The notes below the pieces were generated by a model, which was not told the origin of the DNA, searched no databases, and saw only the letters and a program-made list of their open reading frames with translations. The position numbers and the translations under genes were made by a program. From Eremomyces bilateralis CBS 781.70 (taxonomy: Eukaryota; Ascomycota; Dothideomycetes; Eremomycetales; Eremomycetaceae): DNA of 64,000 nt. Positions within the stretch are counted from its first letter, which is position 1. Every line of letters begins with the position of its first letter. The stretch spans positions 1-64,000 of the forward strand of contig NW_022985103.1 in assembly GCF_010015585.1 (NCBI RefSeq), given 5' to 3'. This document shows positions 46,634 to 57,200 of the stretch, piece by piece.

Positions 46634-47872
46634 TCACGGATTAGTCTTTTCAAGCCAAGAATCATTTTTCAGGCGATATGCTTCAGTAGCTGTGCCGATC
46701 CATATTTTTTCCCTTTCGTTCTCGGAGGCAGTGTATCGCTCGACAATCAGTTCCACCACATTCCTCCGGTGCCGCCAGGACTGTTCCAATCCTGGTCCTC
46801 GGACGGTGCAGACAGGCCAGTCACTGCCGAACATAATCCTTCGCGGTCTGAAGGAGTCAAATATGACATCTAACCACGGCTTCATATGGGACATAATCTG
46901 GGCCGGCTGTATATTCTGGGCGTCTTGTGGTCGCATGTCAGAAAAGGCGCCCGATAACTTCAGGTACGTGTTGAGGAATGCTGCAAAAGCGCGCATGAAT
47001 TTGCTCCATTTTTGGAACGCCTGGTCCTCCTTATCCCATTCTTCCGCGCTGTTTTCCATATCAGCTTTGCACAGATGGTCTTTCCTTCAGTCAGCCCAAG
47101 CCCTGATAAGTTATAGACATGTACTGTACGTACTCAATACGAACGTCACCCTCTTCTCTCCTCCCTTTTCAGCTGCCGCATTGACTTTCCTCATCATCTC
47201 GACGACCATTTCCATCTGCCAGACACCGACACTCCTCGAATCGACGCCTATATCGAAAGCCAGCCCCTGCCTTCCAAGTTCTAACAGAGAACTTTCAAAA
47301 CTCCCCCTGTCAGTCTGCATCCGCTGCAGGGCTTCCGGCTCGGTGGCGGCTTGGAGCAGCAACCGTACTCCACAGACTTTCCCCCATAGCCGCTCTCCTG
47401 AAATCAGTTTCGCTCGTTCCAAGTAATCACGCATGACCTCTTCTCCACGATCCATCGGTCCCCAAATGACCATTCCTTGCACTGTCCCGTTGCCACTACC
47501 GGCTTCCTCCTCTTCGAGCTCAATCATTGCCCTCACATCGGCAATCTCGGCAAGCTTCTCCGTCGCCCAGCCATCAATGTTGTCGTCTGGCAGACCCCTG
47601 GGGCCTTCAGTTCTATCCGTTTCTATGTATATGGCGCCGACGACGATGTACGACGAGTCGGACGTCGATTGTGCCTTGCTAACAGAGCGGTACTCTGCAA
47701 TGGTGGCTGGAAAGGCCAGTATATGTTTGGCGTCCGATGATGGGGGTTCCATCCAGGGGTGAGGGAGTGGGGAGGCCGCGTGGGAAGGCCATAGGTGGAT
47801 ATGGGAGTCGAGGATCAGAGTGGGAAGCATTTCCAGCCCATCCGTTCGCTGTAGGCTGGGTGGATTGGACAC
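46634..47872 (-). CDS. LRA2: L-rhamnono-1,4-lactonase-type amidohydrolase
   Basis: Amidohydrolase-2 family (TIM barrel) protein, 394 residues, expected to open L-rhamnono-lactone to L-rhamnonate, step two of the pathway. Exons 47872-47134 and 47079-46634; the 54-nt intron splices to TFVLNHLCKADMEN. Metal site: HxH in LDSHIHLWP (His24, His26), His in VLNHLCK, and Asp in MFGSDWPVC. A second Met (MLPTLILDSHIH) at residue 15 could be the true start. The middle holds an insertion rich in Glu (LEEEEAGSGNGT), probably a surface loop. Its naming rests on family plus its place beside LRA1; by family alone it could act on another sugar lactone. It is divergent from the aldolase gene. Confidence 0.82.
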
Positions 47873-48526
47873 CTTAGACTGCTGTTAGATAAGGTAACTA
47901 TCAGTAATTCCTCGATTATTCTCCGCTACCTCGAAACCTGGCAGATCTCCGAATTGTATGTATGTGAGTTCAGGAAGAGCCACTCCAGGTTACATCGTCC
48001 ATTATCGTTCGGCGGAAGGTGAATCTGATTTACGGAAGAAGGCATCTGCTTCGCTAGTCCTTACGAAGCCCCACTGTTCAGAATTCAATACGGGCACTTT
48101 CAATGATTACTGAATTCATACTTGGCCTGTAGATGATCTGAAATCAAGCCTTTTTCGAACAAGCACCAGAGTTGAAGTCGTCACGCCCCATCCATTGAGA
48201 GTGTGTGGACACGACCGGCTGTTCTATTCTGTTGAATACATGTGTGGGGCATCCCGTACCCCGCGTTCGGTGGAAAGGGTCCCGAGTCGGATAAAAGGGG
48301 CGATAATGATGTCGGACGGATGATCTCACACGCTGCAGCTAAGAAAGGTGTCGTGTCTCGTGCGGAGTGCCGACGCCATTCACTTTCAGCAGTCCTCCGT
48401 ATACGATAGAAGTGGTAGAACAATCCCAAGCCCTCACTGTTTGCGTTTATTGAATCGTTTACCGATTGCCAGGATCAATTTCCTTATTCTAGTCATATAT
48501 ATTCCAACCTGAAGTCAAGCGCAAGC
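47873..48526. promoter_or_regulatory. Divergent promoter, LRA2 and aldolase
   Basis: 654 bp between the two ATGs, so the lactonase and aldolase genes probably share control. Two CreA-type (SYGGRG) sites lie head to head within 21 bp. Confidence 0.5.
48244..48264. promoter_or_regulatory. Pair of CreA-type sites
   Basis: GTGGGG on the plus strand (48244-48249) and GCGGGG on the minus strand (48259-48264). Closely spaced SYGGRG pairs are the form that mediates carbon catabolite repression by CreA in Aspergillus. Function here is inferred. Confidence 0.4.
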
Positions 48527-49701
48527 ATGGTCGCTTCTCCACCGCCAGGGATATTTGTGCCGGTACGATTAGGTGGCTTATATTGTAGAAACGACGCAGA
48601 AGTAAATACTGATATGCCTCTTTTTCTATACAGGTCCCTACATTCTTTGTTTCCAGATCGCACCTGTCCTACAATTCAGCTAATCCTCCCATTGATCTCG
48701 CTGCGCAATGTGCCCACGCATTACACCTGGCCTCAAACGGCATCCGTGGGCTAGTCCTCCTCGGCTCGACTGGAGAAGCAGTTCATTTGACGATGATGGA
48801 ACGGGATCACGTTCTAAAAGGAGTCCGAAAAGCGCTAGAGGGGGGAGGATTCAAAGGATACCCGCTCATTGCCGGTACAGCGAGTCAGAGCATCGAGGAA
48901 GTACTCCTCCAGTTACGTCAAGCCGCCGATGCGGGCGTACAATGGGGATTGTGCCTAGCCCCAGGCTACTTTGCGAGTAATGTCAGTCAGGAAGGAATCA
49001 AACAGTGGTTCAGAGAGATCGCAAATAAGAGTCCGATACCGATTATGGTGTAAGTGGAAATGTGCTGATGCACCCAGTACTCGCCATTAGTACAGCGGTC
49101 AACAACTCCCATTGAAAGTCGATGGCCCTGGCGCGCAAATGGAGTGTGGACTAACTCTACGCCCAGATATCATTACCCTGGAGTGTCGAACAATATCACC
49201 GTGTCTCCAGCAACCATGGCAGAGCTTTCTCAACATCCCAACATTGTCGGCTGCAAACTCTCCCATGGCGCTGTCGATGACCACGCTCTTGTTTCTCTAA
49301 ATCCAAAGATAAACCACGAACAATTCCGCCTCTTCACTGGATTCGGCCAGCATTTACTTCCCGTGCTCTCTGTCGGGGGTGCTGGGGCCATTGACGGACT
49401 AGCGGGGATTTTCCCCAAGTGTGTCGTGAGGTTATATAACCTTTTCGAACAGGGTCGTAACGGAGACGAGAGAGTCTGGAACGAGATGCGGGCGCTGCAG
49501 TTTGCAATCTGCGGAGGGGAAAAGCTGATTGCCAAATGGGGGACTATTGGTATCAAAGAAGCAACCAGTCGGATTGTGGGAATAGGGGACAGGGATGGAG
49601 GGAGACTGCCGTTACAAGGTGGAATTCCTGGAGGCGATGCGGAATGGGAGCAGTGGAAGACGGTTATGGATGATCTGGTGGCTATAGAAAAGAGCTTGTG
49701 A
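48527..49701 (+). CDS. DHDPS/NAL-family aldolase, candidate 2-keto-3-deoxy-L-rhamnonate aldolase
   Basis: Class I aldolase of the dihydrodipicolinate synthase/N-acetylneuraminate lyase family, 328 residues. Exons 48527-48562 (36 nt, MVASPPPGIFVP), 48634-49049 and 49167-49701; introns of 71 and 117 nt. Motifs: VPVPTFF at the N-terminus, GSTGEAVHLT (carboxylate-binding loop), catalytic Tyr in MVYHYPGVS, and Schiff-base Lys in VGCKLSHGA. These enzymes split or form 2-keto-3-deoxy acids with pyruvate. Placed beside LRA1 and LRA2, the fourth step (L-2-keto-3-deoxyrhamnonate to pyruvate and L-lactaldehyde) is the natural guess. I am not certain that the proven fungal LRA4 enzymes belong to this family, so I give no symbol. 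A galacturonate-pathway aldolase is the main alternative. Confidence 0.85.
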
Positions 49702-52209
49702 GACTAGTAGAGTGACTGATGTTGATCATATTGCACATAAGCATCCACGGTCCGAGTCTCACCCAATAAGGCCGCCCATTATCCGTAGAAAATCAATGGT
49801 TAGAAAAGCGCCCTCTTTGGTATGCCCCTGGCTATCATCTTCCCCCTTTGCTAAATTCATCAATATAATCTAGGAAGTGATTCGGCCTCAGAGGTGTTGC
49901 GATGCATAACACCACCTTGTATGCCTGTCTAGAAGCTGGTGGTATACTGACCCTTTTGACAGTCTGTATGGGCATCAGAACCAGATTATTCGCTAAATTG
50001 ACTATTCCAAAGGATGGCTTCCCTGAACTCGTGAACCAACAGCGAGAGTTGGTTGAATCGATAATTAAGCCGCCATATGCTGTTGAGCTTATGGAAAGCG
50101 GCCACTAACCGACCACCATCTACTGCTTGATATGATTCGCATGAGGCATTGGGGCCCCGCAAACGTCGGCAGCCATCACTGCCTTTCGAGCTGGATTTTG
50201 GCCAGGGGTATTACCGGGTGCCCTCCTTTAATTGCTTGGAATCAAGCTCTACATCAACAAGGTTGGTGCGAAAGGTTTGTAGTTCAGTCCGTTCAGTCCG
50301 TTCAGTACCGGAGACAATGTCCACACACACTCCCTGAACTAGCGCATTGATCCCACATGCATCGATATCGACTAAGTTGCAGGCAATGGAGGCAATCAAG
50401 AGCACTCATTCGCGTGGGATTGACTGATAGTTTCAAATAGGAGAGAAGGAGATGGATTACCGCAGTCATCAAGTCAGGTTTGCCATTTCCATTTGTATAT
50501 TCTAGATTTCCGTATGTCGGCCTATCGACGAACCAAACAGAACCGGGGTATCCGGATTTGAAGGTGTAGATGGCACTGCAGCCTCGCTCCATCCTTCAGC
50601 CTACATCAGCGAAGTGTTGTACCGACTTATACAAAACTAAACGATCATACAAAAGGGGATGTTAACTTAGGCTATAAGTGTGACGTCGAGAAATTTCGAA
50701 CCCGTGGATGTACGCGTCCGCCCGGGAACAGTGTTATACATATCAGGATGACAGGCCGTACTCTATCTAGTGTCCCCAGAACCGATATCAGGTCGTACTA
50801 AACTTTGACGACTAAGCAACGACTGGTATAATGCGTTACGGAGCCGGACGGATGGTGAATCGCTTGAATGCAAATCTTTGGGACCTGCCACATTCTTAGC
50901 ATCATTACGGTTTAGTACATTTGTCCCGTACAAGGATGCGGACCCGTATCTAGGATGTAATAGGAACTACACTGATCAAGACCAGGGGGATTGTTGAACG
51001 CTGAACTACTAGCCTACTAGTATTCCGTATCGGCTACTGTGCTATGGCTCTATATCGGCAGCGTACTTACCCCAGTCTAGTCTTGGGTTAGGTTAATTGC
51101 GCAATGCGGGTATCAATGTACGATGGTTCGGTTACATGGTAGAATGCCCAATGGAATTCCTCTGTTAAAATGCTCATGCAGTCTCTAGCGCCATAGAAAA
51201 TTTGAAAGAGAATCCCCAGCATTCCCATCAATTCGACGCCATAATCAGTCAACAACTCAGGGGAGACCCAGCCACTGCAGAGTGTTGTGGAACGGTAAAT
51301 ACAGTAAGGATTAATAAGGAGTGATCGAACGATGCATGCGGTATGCTAGTTCGGTCGTCAAGAGCTATGATGGGCTTGAGATGACTTGCATGCACCGTAT
51401 TAAAGCTGATTTAGCGCACTGATTTGCATCGTGACTGGTGTATATTTCCTCGAACAAACCTGGCTGCTTAGAGTGTATCTAAGATGGTCTGATCTTCCAG
51501 TGAAGATGCCTTTCTCGGACATCTTGATTCTTGCCCTATCGCCGACCGCGTCCAATATCGGATCGAACTATCGGGAGGAAGTGGGCCCTAACAGCTAAAA
51601 CCTGGAATATATGACGAATCCGGAGGACGCCATGGTAGATCCGACCCTTTGACGATCAATGACCCCAAAGATCAGCTCTTTATACGACGTTACGGTACCA
51701 AAAATCCATCCCATCCGCTAATGTATTCTGGCAACATAGATAACAAGATCATGAACATCTTATGGAGCGAATAGCGCGACACTAGATGATATTCCGTATT
51801 ATAGGTGTGTGCATAAGACCTGTGAGGGGGGGATGCCTGTCTCTACAACAACCAGAAGTCTGAACAACGACACACCGATGACTCCTACAGGCCCCAGAAA
51901 GAATACGAATCTTGAGATACAATGATCCAGTTACAAATATCGCAATGAGCTCTTTCCTGCGCTCGAGAATGCGTTAAACATTAATACGAACCAGGTGACA
52001 GAATTCAATTTCCATAAAAACTCCCATAAACTCCGTGATTTGAGCGATGCAACTCGCCAATGCGATTGGACACTATTGGACTTGATCCAGACACACATGC
52101 GCTGAAGAATAAACTTTTGAATAGAAACAGTCGAATGAAATATTGGAGCATTCGGTGGTTTAGTGCGGGTAGTCATCCAAAGGACCGCATGCACATAAGC
52201 TGCAGCTGC
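49702..52209. other. Gene-poor gap after the rhamnose genes
   Basis: About 2.5 kb. From 50600 to 51900 no frame reaches 60 codons on either strand. A 69-codon frame at 49902-50108 has no recognisable family. Nothing like an L-rhamnonate dehydratase is present. Confidence 0.5.
50282..50308 (+). repeat. Short tandem repeat, 9-bp unit
   Basis: GTTCAGTCC twice (50282-50290, 50291-50299) and GTTCAGTAC (50300-50308). Confidence 0.9.
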
Positions 52210-54211
52210 TTAGACAGCAGCCATCCTTTGGATATCTCGCTCACGTCCGAAGCCTGAGCTGCCCTTGTGGGGAAGCATTTGCTGCTTAGACTCGAACTTC
52301 TTGGGCCGTTTTGTCATGCCTGTCGGCACGGATATTGGGGAGGGCTTCTGTCTCCGTCCTGAACTCTGACAGCCCAGGTCCCCAGATGGTTTGACGGGTT
52401 CCCCAACGGCGGTAGCCGCCTCATAAAGAGGCAACGGCGACATGTCGTCGTGCAGGTCGCCAGACATGTGAGGTTCCAATAAGGAATTTTTGGGAGCCTC
52501 GCGGAGGTAGGCTGGAGGTTTGATTAGACGTTCGGAGTCATTCTCGTCAGCACCTGGTCTGCTACCCCAAGCTGTCTAAAAATGAGCAAGTTAGCTGAAT
52601 GGACGGGTCGTCCGAATTGGGGAATGACGCGCAGGACAGAGTGAACGTGTCCTTGTCACCTTCAGTTGATGTTGATGACAGCTCCAGACTTCGGAGTGGG
52701 GACAGCACTGCTGTACGACGCTGAAAAGCCGAGAGAGGTGGAGAGAAGCATGGGGGACAACTACTTACCCTATTGATGGTGCACATGGCCCAAAACTTGA
52801 TGATAATCGTATGAAGGTAGCCAACAAATGGCAAGAGAGGGAGGTACACCAAGTCCTCAGGGTACTGTTTCCAATGCTCAACGTATTTCACGGCTCGACA
52901 ACCCCAGAAAATCCATAGGCACATTATCGATCTTAGGCAACATTGCCACCCGAAGGATATTCCTGCCGTCATATTCCAGAACGAAGTGGAAAGGGCAAGA
53001 TCATAAATGGGCGACCATGATGTTAGGGTGGTTTGGAACACCGCGAAGGAACTCCACGGGTACCTCCTGAATTGGAGCGATTAGCAAACATAAGTCCCTT
53101 TATGGTTTGGACGGGATGTGCTTACTTCCAGATTGTCCGTTCTTGGAACATGCTCTTCAGGTTGCTTCGCCAGTTCGTCCTTGACCAGCGGAGGCATTGG
53201 CTGATATAGAGCGGATTGTTTTCCAGTGTGGTCAAAACCTCACAATCGGGATGATTCTGGATCCACGTGTTCCACCCATGATTGACCATCCAGCGGGTCA
53301 AAAAGTTGTCATCATCAACATTCAGGAGATATGTGCGCCATGTTTCGTGAGTGAATTCCCACATGAATGCCGGGTCCTGCAGGATTTTCGCCCGGTAGGC
53401 CACCGTTCGTCCAGAGAGGCATGGAAGGCCGCCGTCAATCTGCGCGCATGCAGTGCAATCGAAATTCCTGCGGATCAGGTATTGCGAATTCAAGAAATCC
53501 CAGAAGGTGGACTTTGGCCCCTTCATCACCCTTTGATTGGTCCCCACCCCTCCGATTTTGGGATCTCCGTCGAAGGGGGCTAGCATCCATTTTAATAGGT
53601 TTCGTGGCCAGACAACATCGTCATCTGCAAGAATGATGATCTTTGTCGAGACCCCCGGCAGGGCCTCCAAAATTTGCCTTCGTTTATTTGGCCGCTCAAT
53701 GCTCAAGACCGTAATGCGGGTTGAAATCGACTCGGCAAGGGTGACTGCCTGGCCAAGCTTTTCGTCAATCGTAACAAGGAATATCTCTTTCGGGTTATTT
53801 TGGACACATGTAGGGAGAAACCGTCGGAGGCTTTCCTGAGAAGGATCCAGCGCTGGAACAATGACGGTAACGTCCTGAGGAGTCAGGGGTTCCTCTGAGT
53901 TGTATTCAGGTGAAGGTTCACGGCAGGCTTGGAAAGACTTCGTGGGTTGATCATCTGATAGATCGGATTGGGGGGCGAAATCCTTGTTGCCCGGGGACCG
54001 AATCAACCTGGGAGCAGTCCCGGGGTGAATGGGTTTGTATGTCCCATACCCAATGAGATTCCCAATTAGGCGAACATATTTAAAGAAACTGATCGAAACC
54101 AAGTCAGTAGGAGTATGGAATAACAGCATCGATTAAAACTTTGGCAGGATATCAATCCACTCACAATAAAAGCCCGAACGCAATAGGTAGCGTTGTGAAA
54201 GACCCAAACAT
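52210..54211 (-). CDS. Cps1-like polysaccharide synthase, GT family 2
   Basis: Membrane glycosyltransferase of the hyaluronan/chitin-synthase-like GT2 group, 557 residues, like fungal Cps1/CpsA proteins that affect wall or capsular polysaccharide. Exons 54211-54165, 54088-53126, 53066-52769 and 52575-52210; introns of 76, 59 and 193 nt. Exon 1 gives MFGSFTTLPIAFGLLF and joins to FFKYVRLIGNLIGYGTY, the first membrane helix. Catalytic motifs: VTVIVPALDPS, ILADDDVVWP (DxD-like), GGVGTNQR, LPCLSGRTVAYR, NVDDDNFLTR and QCLRWSRTNWRS (QxxRW). Helices follow in WSPIYDLALSTSFW, MCLWIFWGCRAV and VYLPLLPFVGYLHTII; the tail after TAWGSRPGAD is hydrophilic. The exact sugar substrate is unknown. Confidence 0.88.
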
Positions 54212-57200
54212 GTTTAAAATATACCGCTGGACACTCCTAAGAATAAAGATGACTGAGGAACGAACGGCATGACAAGGTGGACGGAAGTTCCTCCACCTGG
54301 GACATATACTGGGAAGGAGATCTGGAAATGATGACGAAACTTGGAGAAGGAATTAGCTGCTGATATATAGCAAACCGAAGTCGAGCGCTTCAGAGCAGGA
54401 GAGGCTCTGGGAACCAGACCACATCCAAATCAGTCTGTCGCATTTGGTGACTAGCAACCAGCGGCATTCCCGGACAAGGTGCAGGGCCAGGAAGCGTCAG
54501 GGCAACTGGCCGCCTGGCGGCTTGCATCAATTGCCCCCATGTCCTTTTCCTTGAACGGTGGGTCAAGATAGGTGGTGTGCTCTTGATCGCCATCCCGAAA
54601 GCCGTTCAAATTCCTCGTGTTATTGAGAGTGCCGTAGCGGATCCAGGATGAACCAAACCGAAATCAATAGGCCCCGCAGTGGGAGTGAGGTGAGAAACGC
54701 TGAGAGGAGAAGAGGGATGTGCCGGACCTTGTCGCTTGGCACCATCGAATGCGGTCCAAAGTCCAAACACAGACAAGGAAGCATCGCGGCAAGCATGAGC
54801 AAGAAAACATCCCCGTCTGACGCCACGTCCGCTATGCACGCCCTCCACCCTGAGTCCAGAGTCCACCATCGAATAATAGTTAGTGGAAATACTTCTGAAG
54901 TTCTGGATAGGATCTGGTCTACGTCGCCTAGACTCTGGAGGAGGTCGATTGGAGGAATCGGGATTGCGGGACCATTAGACTTGGGAGCAATAAATCATCA
55001 TGCCTCCACCCTGCGCGGACGCAGCCGCCGTGCGTACGCTGCACCCTCTCCGGCCGTTTCGTATGGTCGAAGTCTCTCCACAACAGGCGCTTCCCACTCA
55101 AGTTGCGACCGCACAGCAGCGCAACGCCGGTCACTCGTGCCGTCTTGCGATCGTGGCCAAGTGGGCTGCGAGCCTGCGACAGGCTGGACTCTGGATAAAC
55201 GGAACCACAGATGGCGGCCTGGGGCTGGACAGTGGACCCTGTCAAATGTCAAGGTCTCAGGAAGCAAGGAAGTTAGGAAGTTCGGAGCGTCGCACACTAC
55301 ACCACACGCCAACTTCTGACATCGGGGGAGGCCACCGAGTCCGAATCGGTGTTCCGCTTACGGAGGTAAGGTATCGCTGCAACAATACAATCAAACTATC
55401 CAGTTTCCCGGGAATGCGAATGAAGCGGTTTCGGCTCTGCGACTGTTCGCTTCCGCTTTCATGCTCACACGGGCGACACGGCAGCCCATGTCGGTGCAAA
55501 GCTTGCAGTTTGCATGTTGCAACGATCACCTCGGCCAATAGACCGGCTACCTTTTCTTAACCGTCGTCGCGAAAAGACGATCTCATTATTCTCGGCAGGC
55601 CCGTTCTGGAGGCGATTTTGCCATCGAGGGCATCAGTTATTAGTCCGCTGCAGGTGTTCATGAAACAGGAAACGTTAAGCTGGACGACGCGTGATAAGTC
55701 CGGACGAGTGCATTGGAGTGGCGTCTTCGGAGGTACTCTGTAGTCGACGGCCGAAATCAATCGGGGAGAACCGTCGGGGCGTCATTCAATCGGCTTCTCG
55801 AGTGCGGACAATCTGTCATGGCTGGATCATTGTGCAGAGGCGGGCGGCGATAGCTGCTTTTGACCATCCCGTTCTGCTATCGAGTGCTTAAGTGCACCAT
55901 TCCCTTGGGTTATGCAATTTCCCTCGAAGCGCCCTAGAGAATACACAGTAGGGATCGGTTGGACTCACCTTGAACTTGTGGATTCTCCTTCCTGATGTTA
56001 TCATTCTGATGCTCAGATTGGGGCTGAGTCCTTCAGACAATGTATACAGGTTATTAACTAATACTTCGTGAGTAAGGAGTAGAGTAACAATCCACCAAAC
56101 AGTCATTTGTCCAATATGGTTGTCGGTTGCTTGTCTCTGGCGCCCCACACCTTTGACGCCATTACTCGCCATGAGGATGTCGTACACTTACTAGACCAGA
56201 CGCGACATGATCGGAATCGCGACGGGCCGGCACGTATGGTCGCTCGACGCAAAGCATCCGAATCCTCCCTGGTTCTCCCTCTTTCGTTTAGAATTCAGAC
56301 AGCAGTCCGTAGGGAAGGTTCAATTCCTTCGAGTCACCGTAACCCCCACCGCGCCCCCCCCCCCCGATTTCTGCTGTCCAAATTTCCAGGCAATTTTTCC
56401 CCATTTCAAGAAACGAGATTTTATTAGCTGCAATGAAGGTTTAAATACTGCTAGGGACCGCTGCTCTTGCATTCGGGAGCGCTTCCCCGTAACAAGGTTT
56501 GGTTACTGGTATTTGGCATGTCGCATGGTGTTAAAAAGGTGCATATCCGTAGACGTGGGAGTGGTGGGATGTTCGACACATTGGGCTTCTTCTGCATCAC
56601 TTGATTTCTATTTCGCAAGCCCGGGGTGGGATTGGAAGGAGCTAGGGGTGGTTCGGGACTTTGCGCGACTGTGACATATCAAGTCGAAACCAAAGACTCG
56701 CACAAGAGTCCAAAGGTCGACTTCATAGCACGTGAAAGGTAAATGATCCTTCTGGCATAATCAAGCTCTCTGGAAAAAACGTGCGAACCAGGATCCGGCG
56801 AAAGGATGCGACGGGCCGCTGTGTCGCCTTCCACGAGGTCTTGTGCATACCGACATCTACAGGGCTGCATAAGATCGAACCGGTGTGAAATTGGAGGCAC
56901 GATCTCGACGATTGATGGACATGAACGCCATTCCACTCCCTCCTGAAGCATTGGCCGACGCCACAGCCGTAGATAGGAAGATGAAATATCTGCTCCGGAG
57001 CGTGAGAGTGTATATATGTAAGAATGTTCCGAATTCGGCATCTTCGTGCATAGCTTCTAGTTAAGCAACGTATCGATCTTGGAAAGGTCCCTAAGGTGCG
57101 AAAATATCACATAGTGTAGCTGCTCCCCCCAAGGCATGGCCAATTGCTATATCTGACAGTGGCTCTTCAGTGAAGGGTGTCCGTCGCTTCGTAGAGTACT

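Noticed and set aside
49902-50108. 69-codon frame after the aldolase gene
   Set aside because: Checked as a possible rhamnonate dehydratase fragment; no enolase-family motif is present.
54648-55319. 223-codon plus-strand frame
   Set aside because: Arg/Ser-rich without any domain, with competing long frames on the other strand; looks like chance.
56240-56346. T-arm-like hairpin GAAGG-loop-CCTTC
   Set aside because: No 5' acceptor strand matching the downstream bases and no D or anticodon arm.
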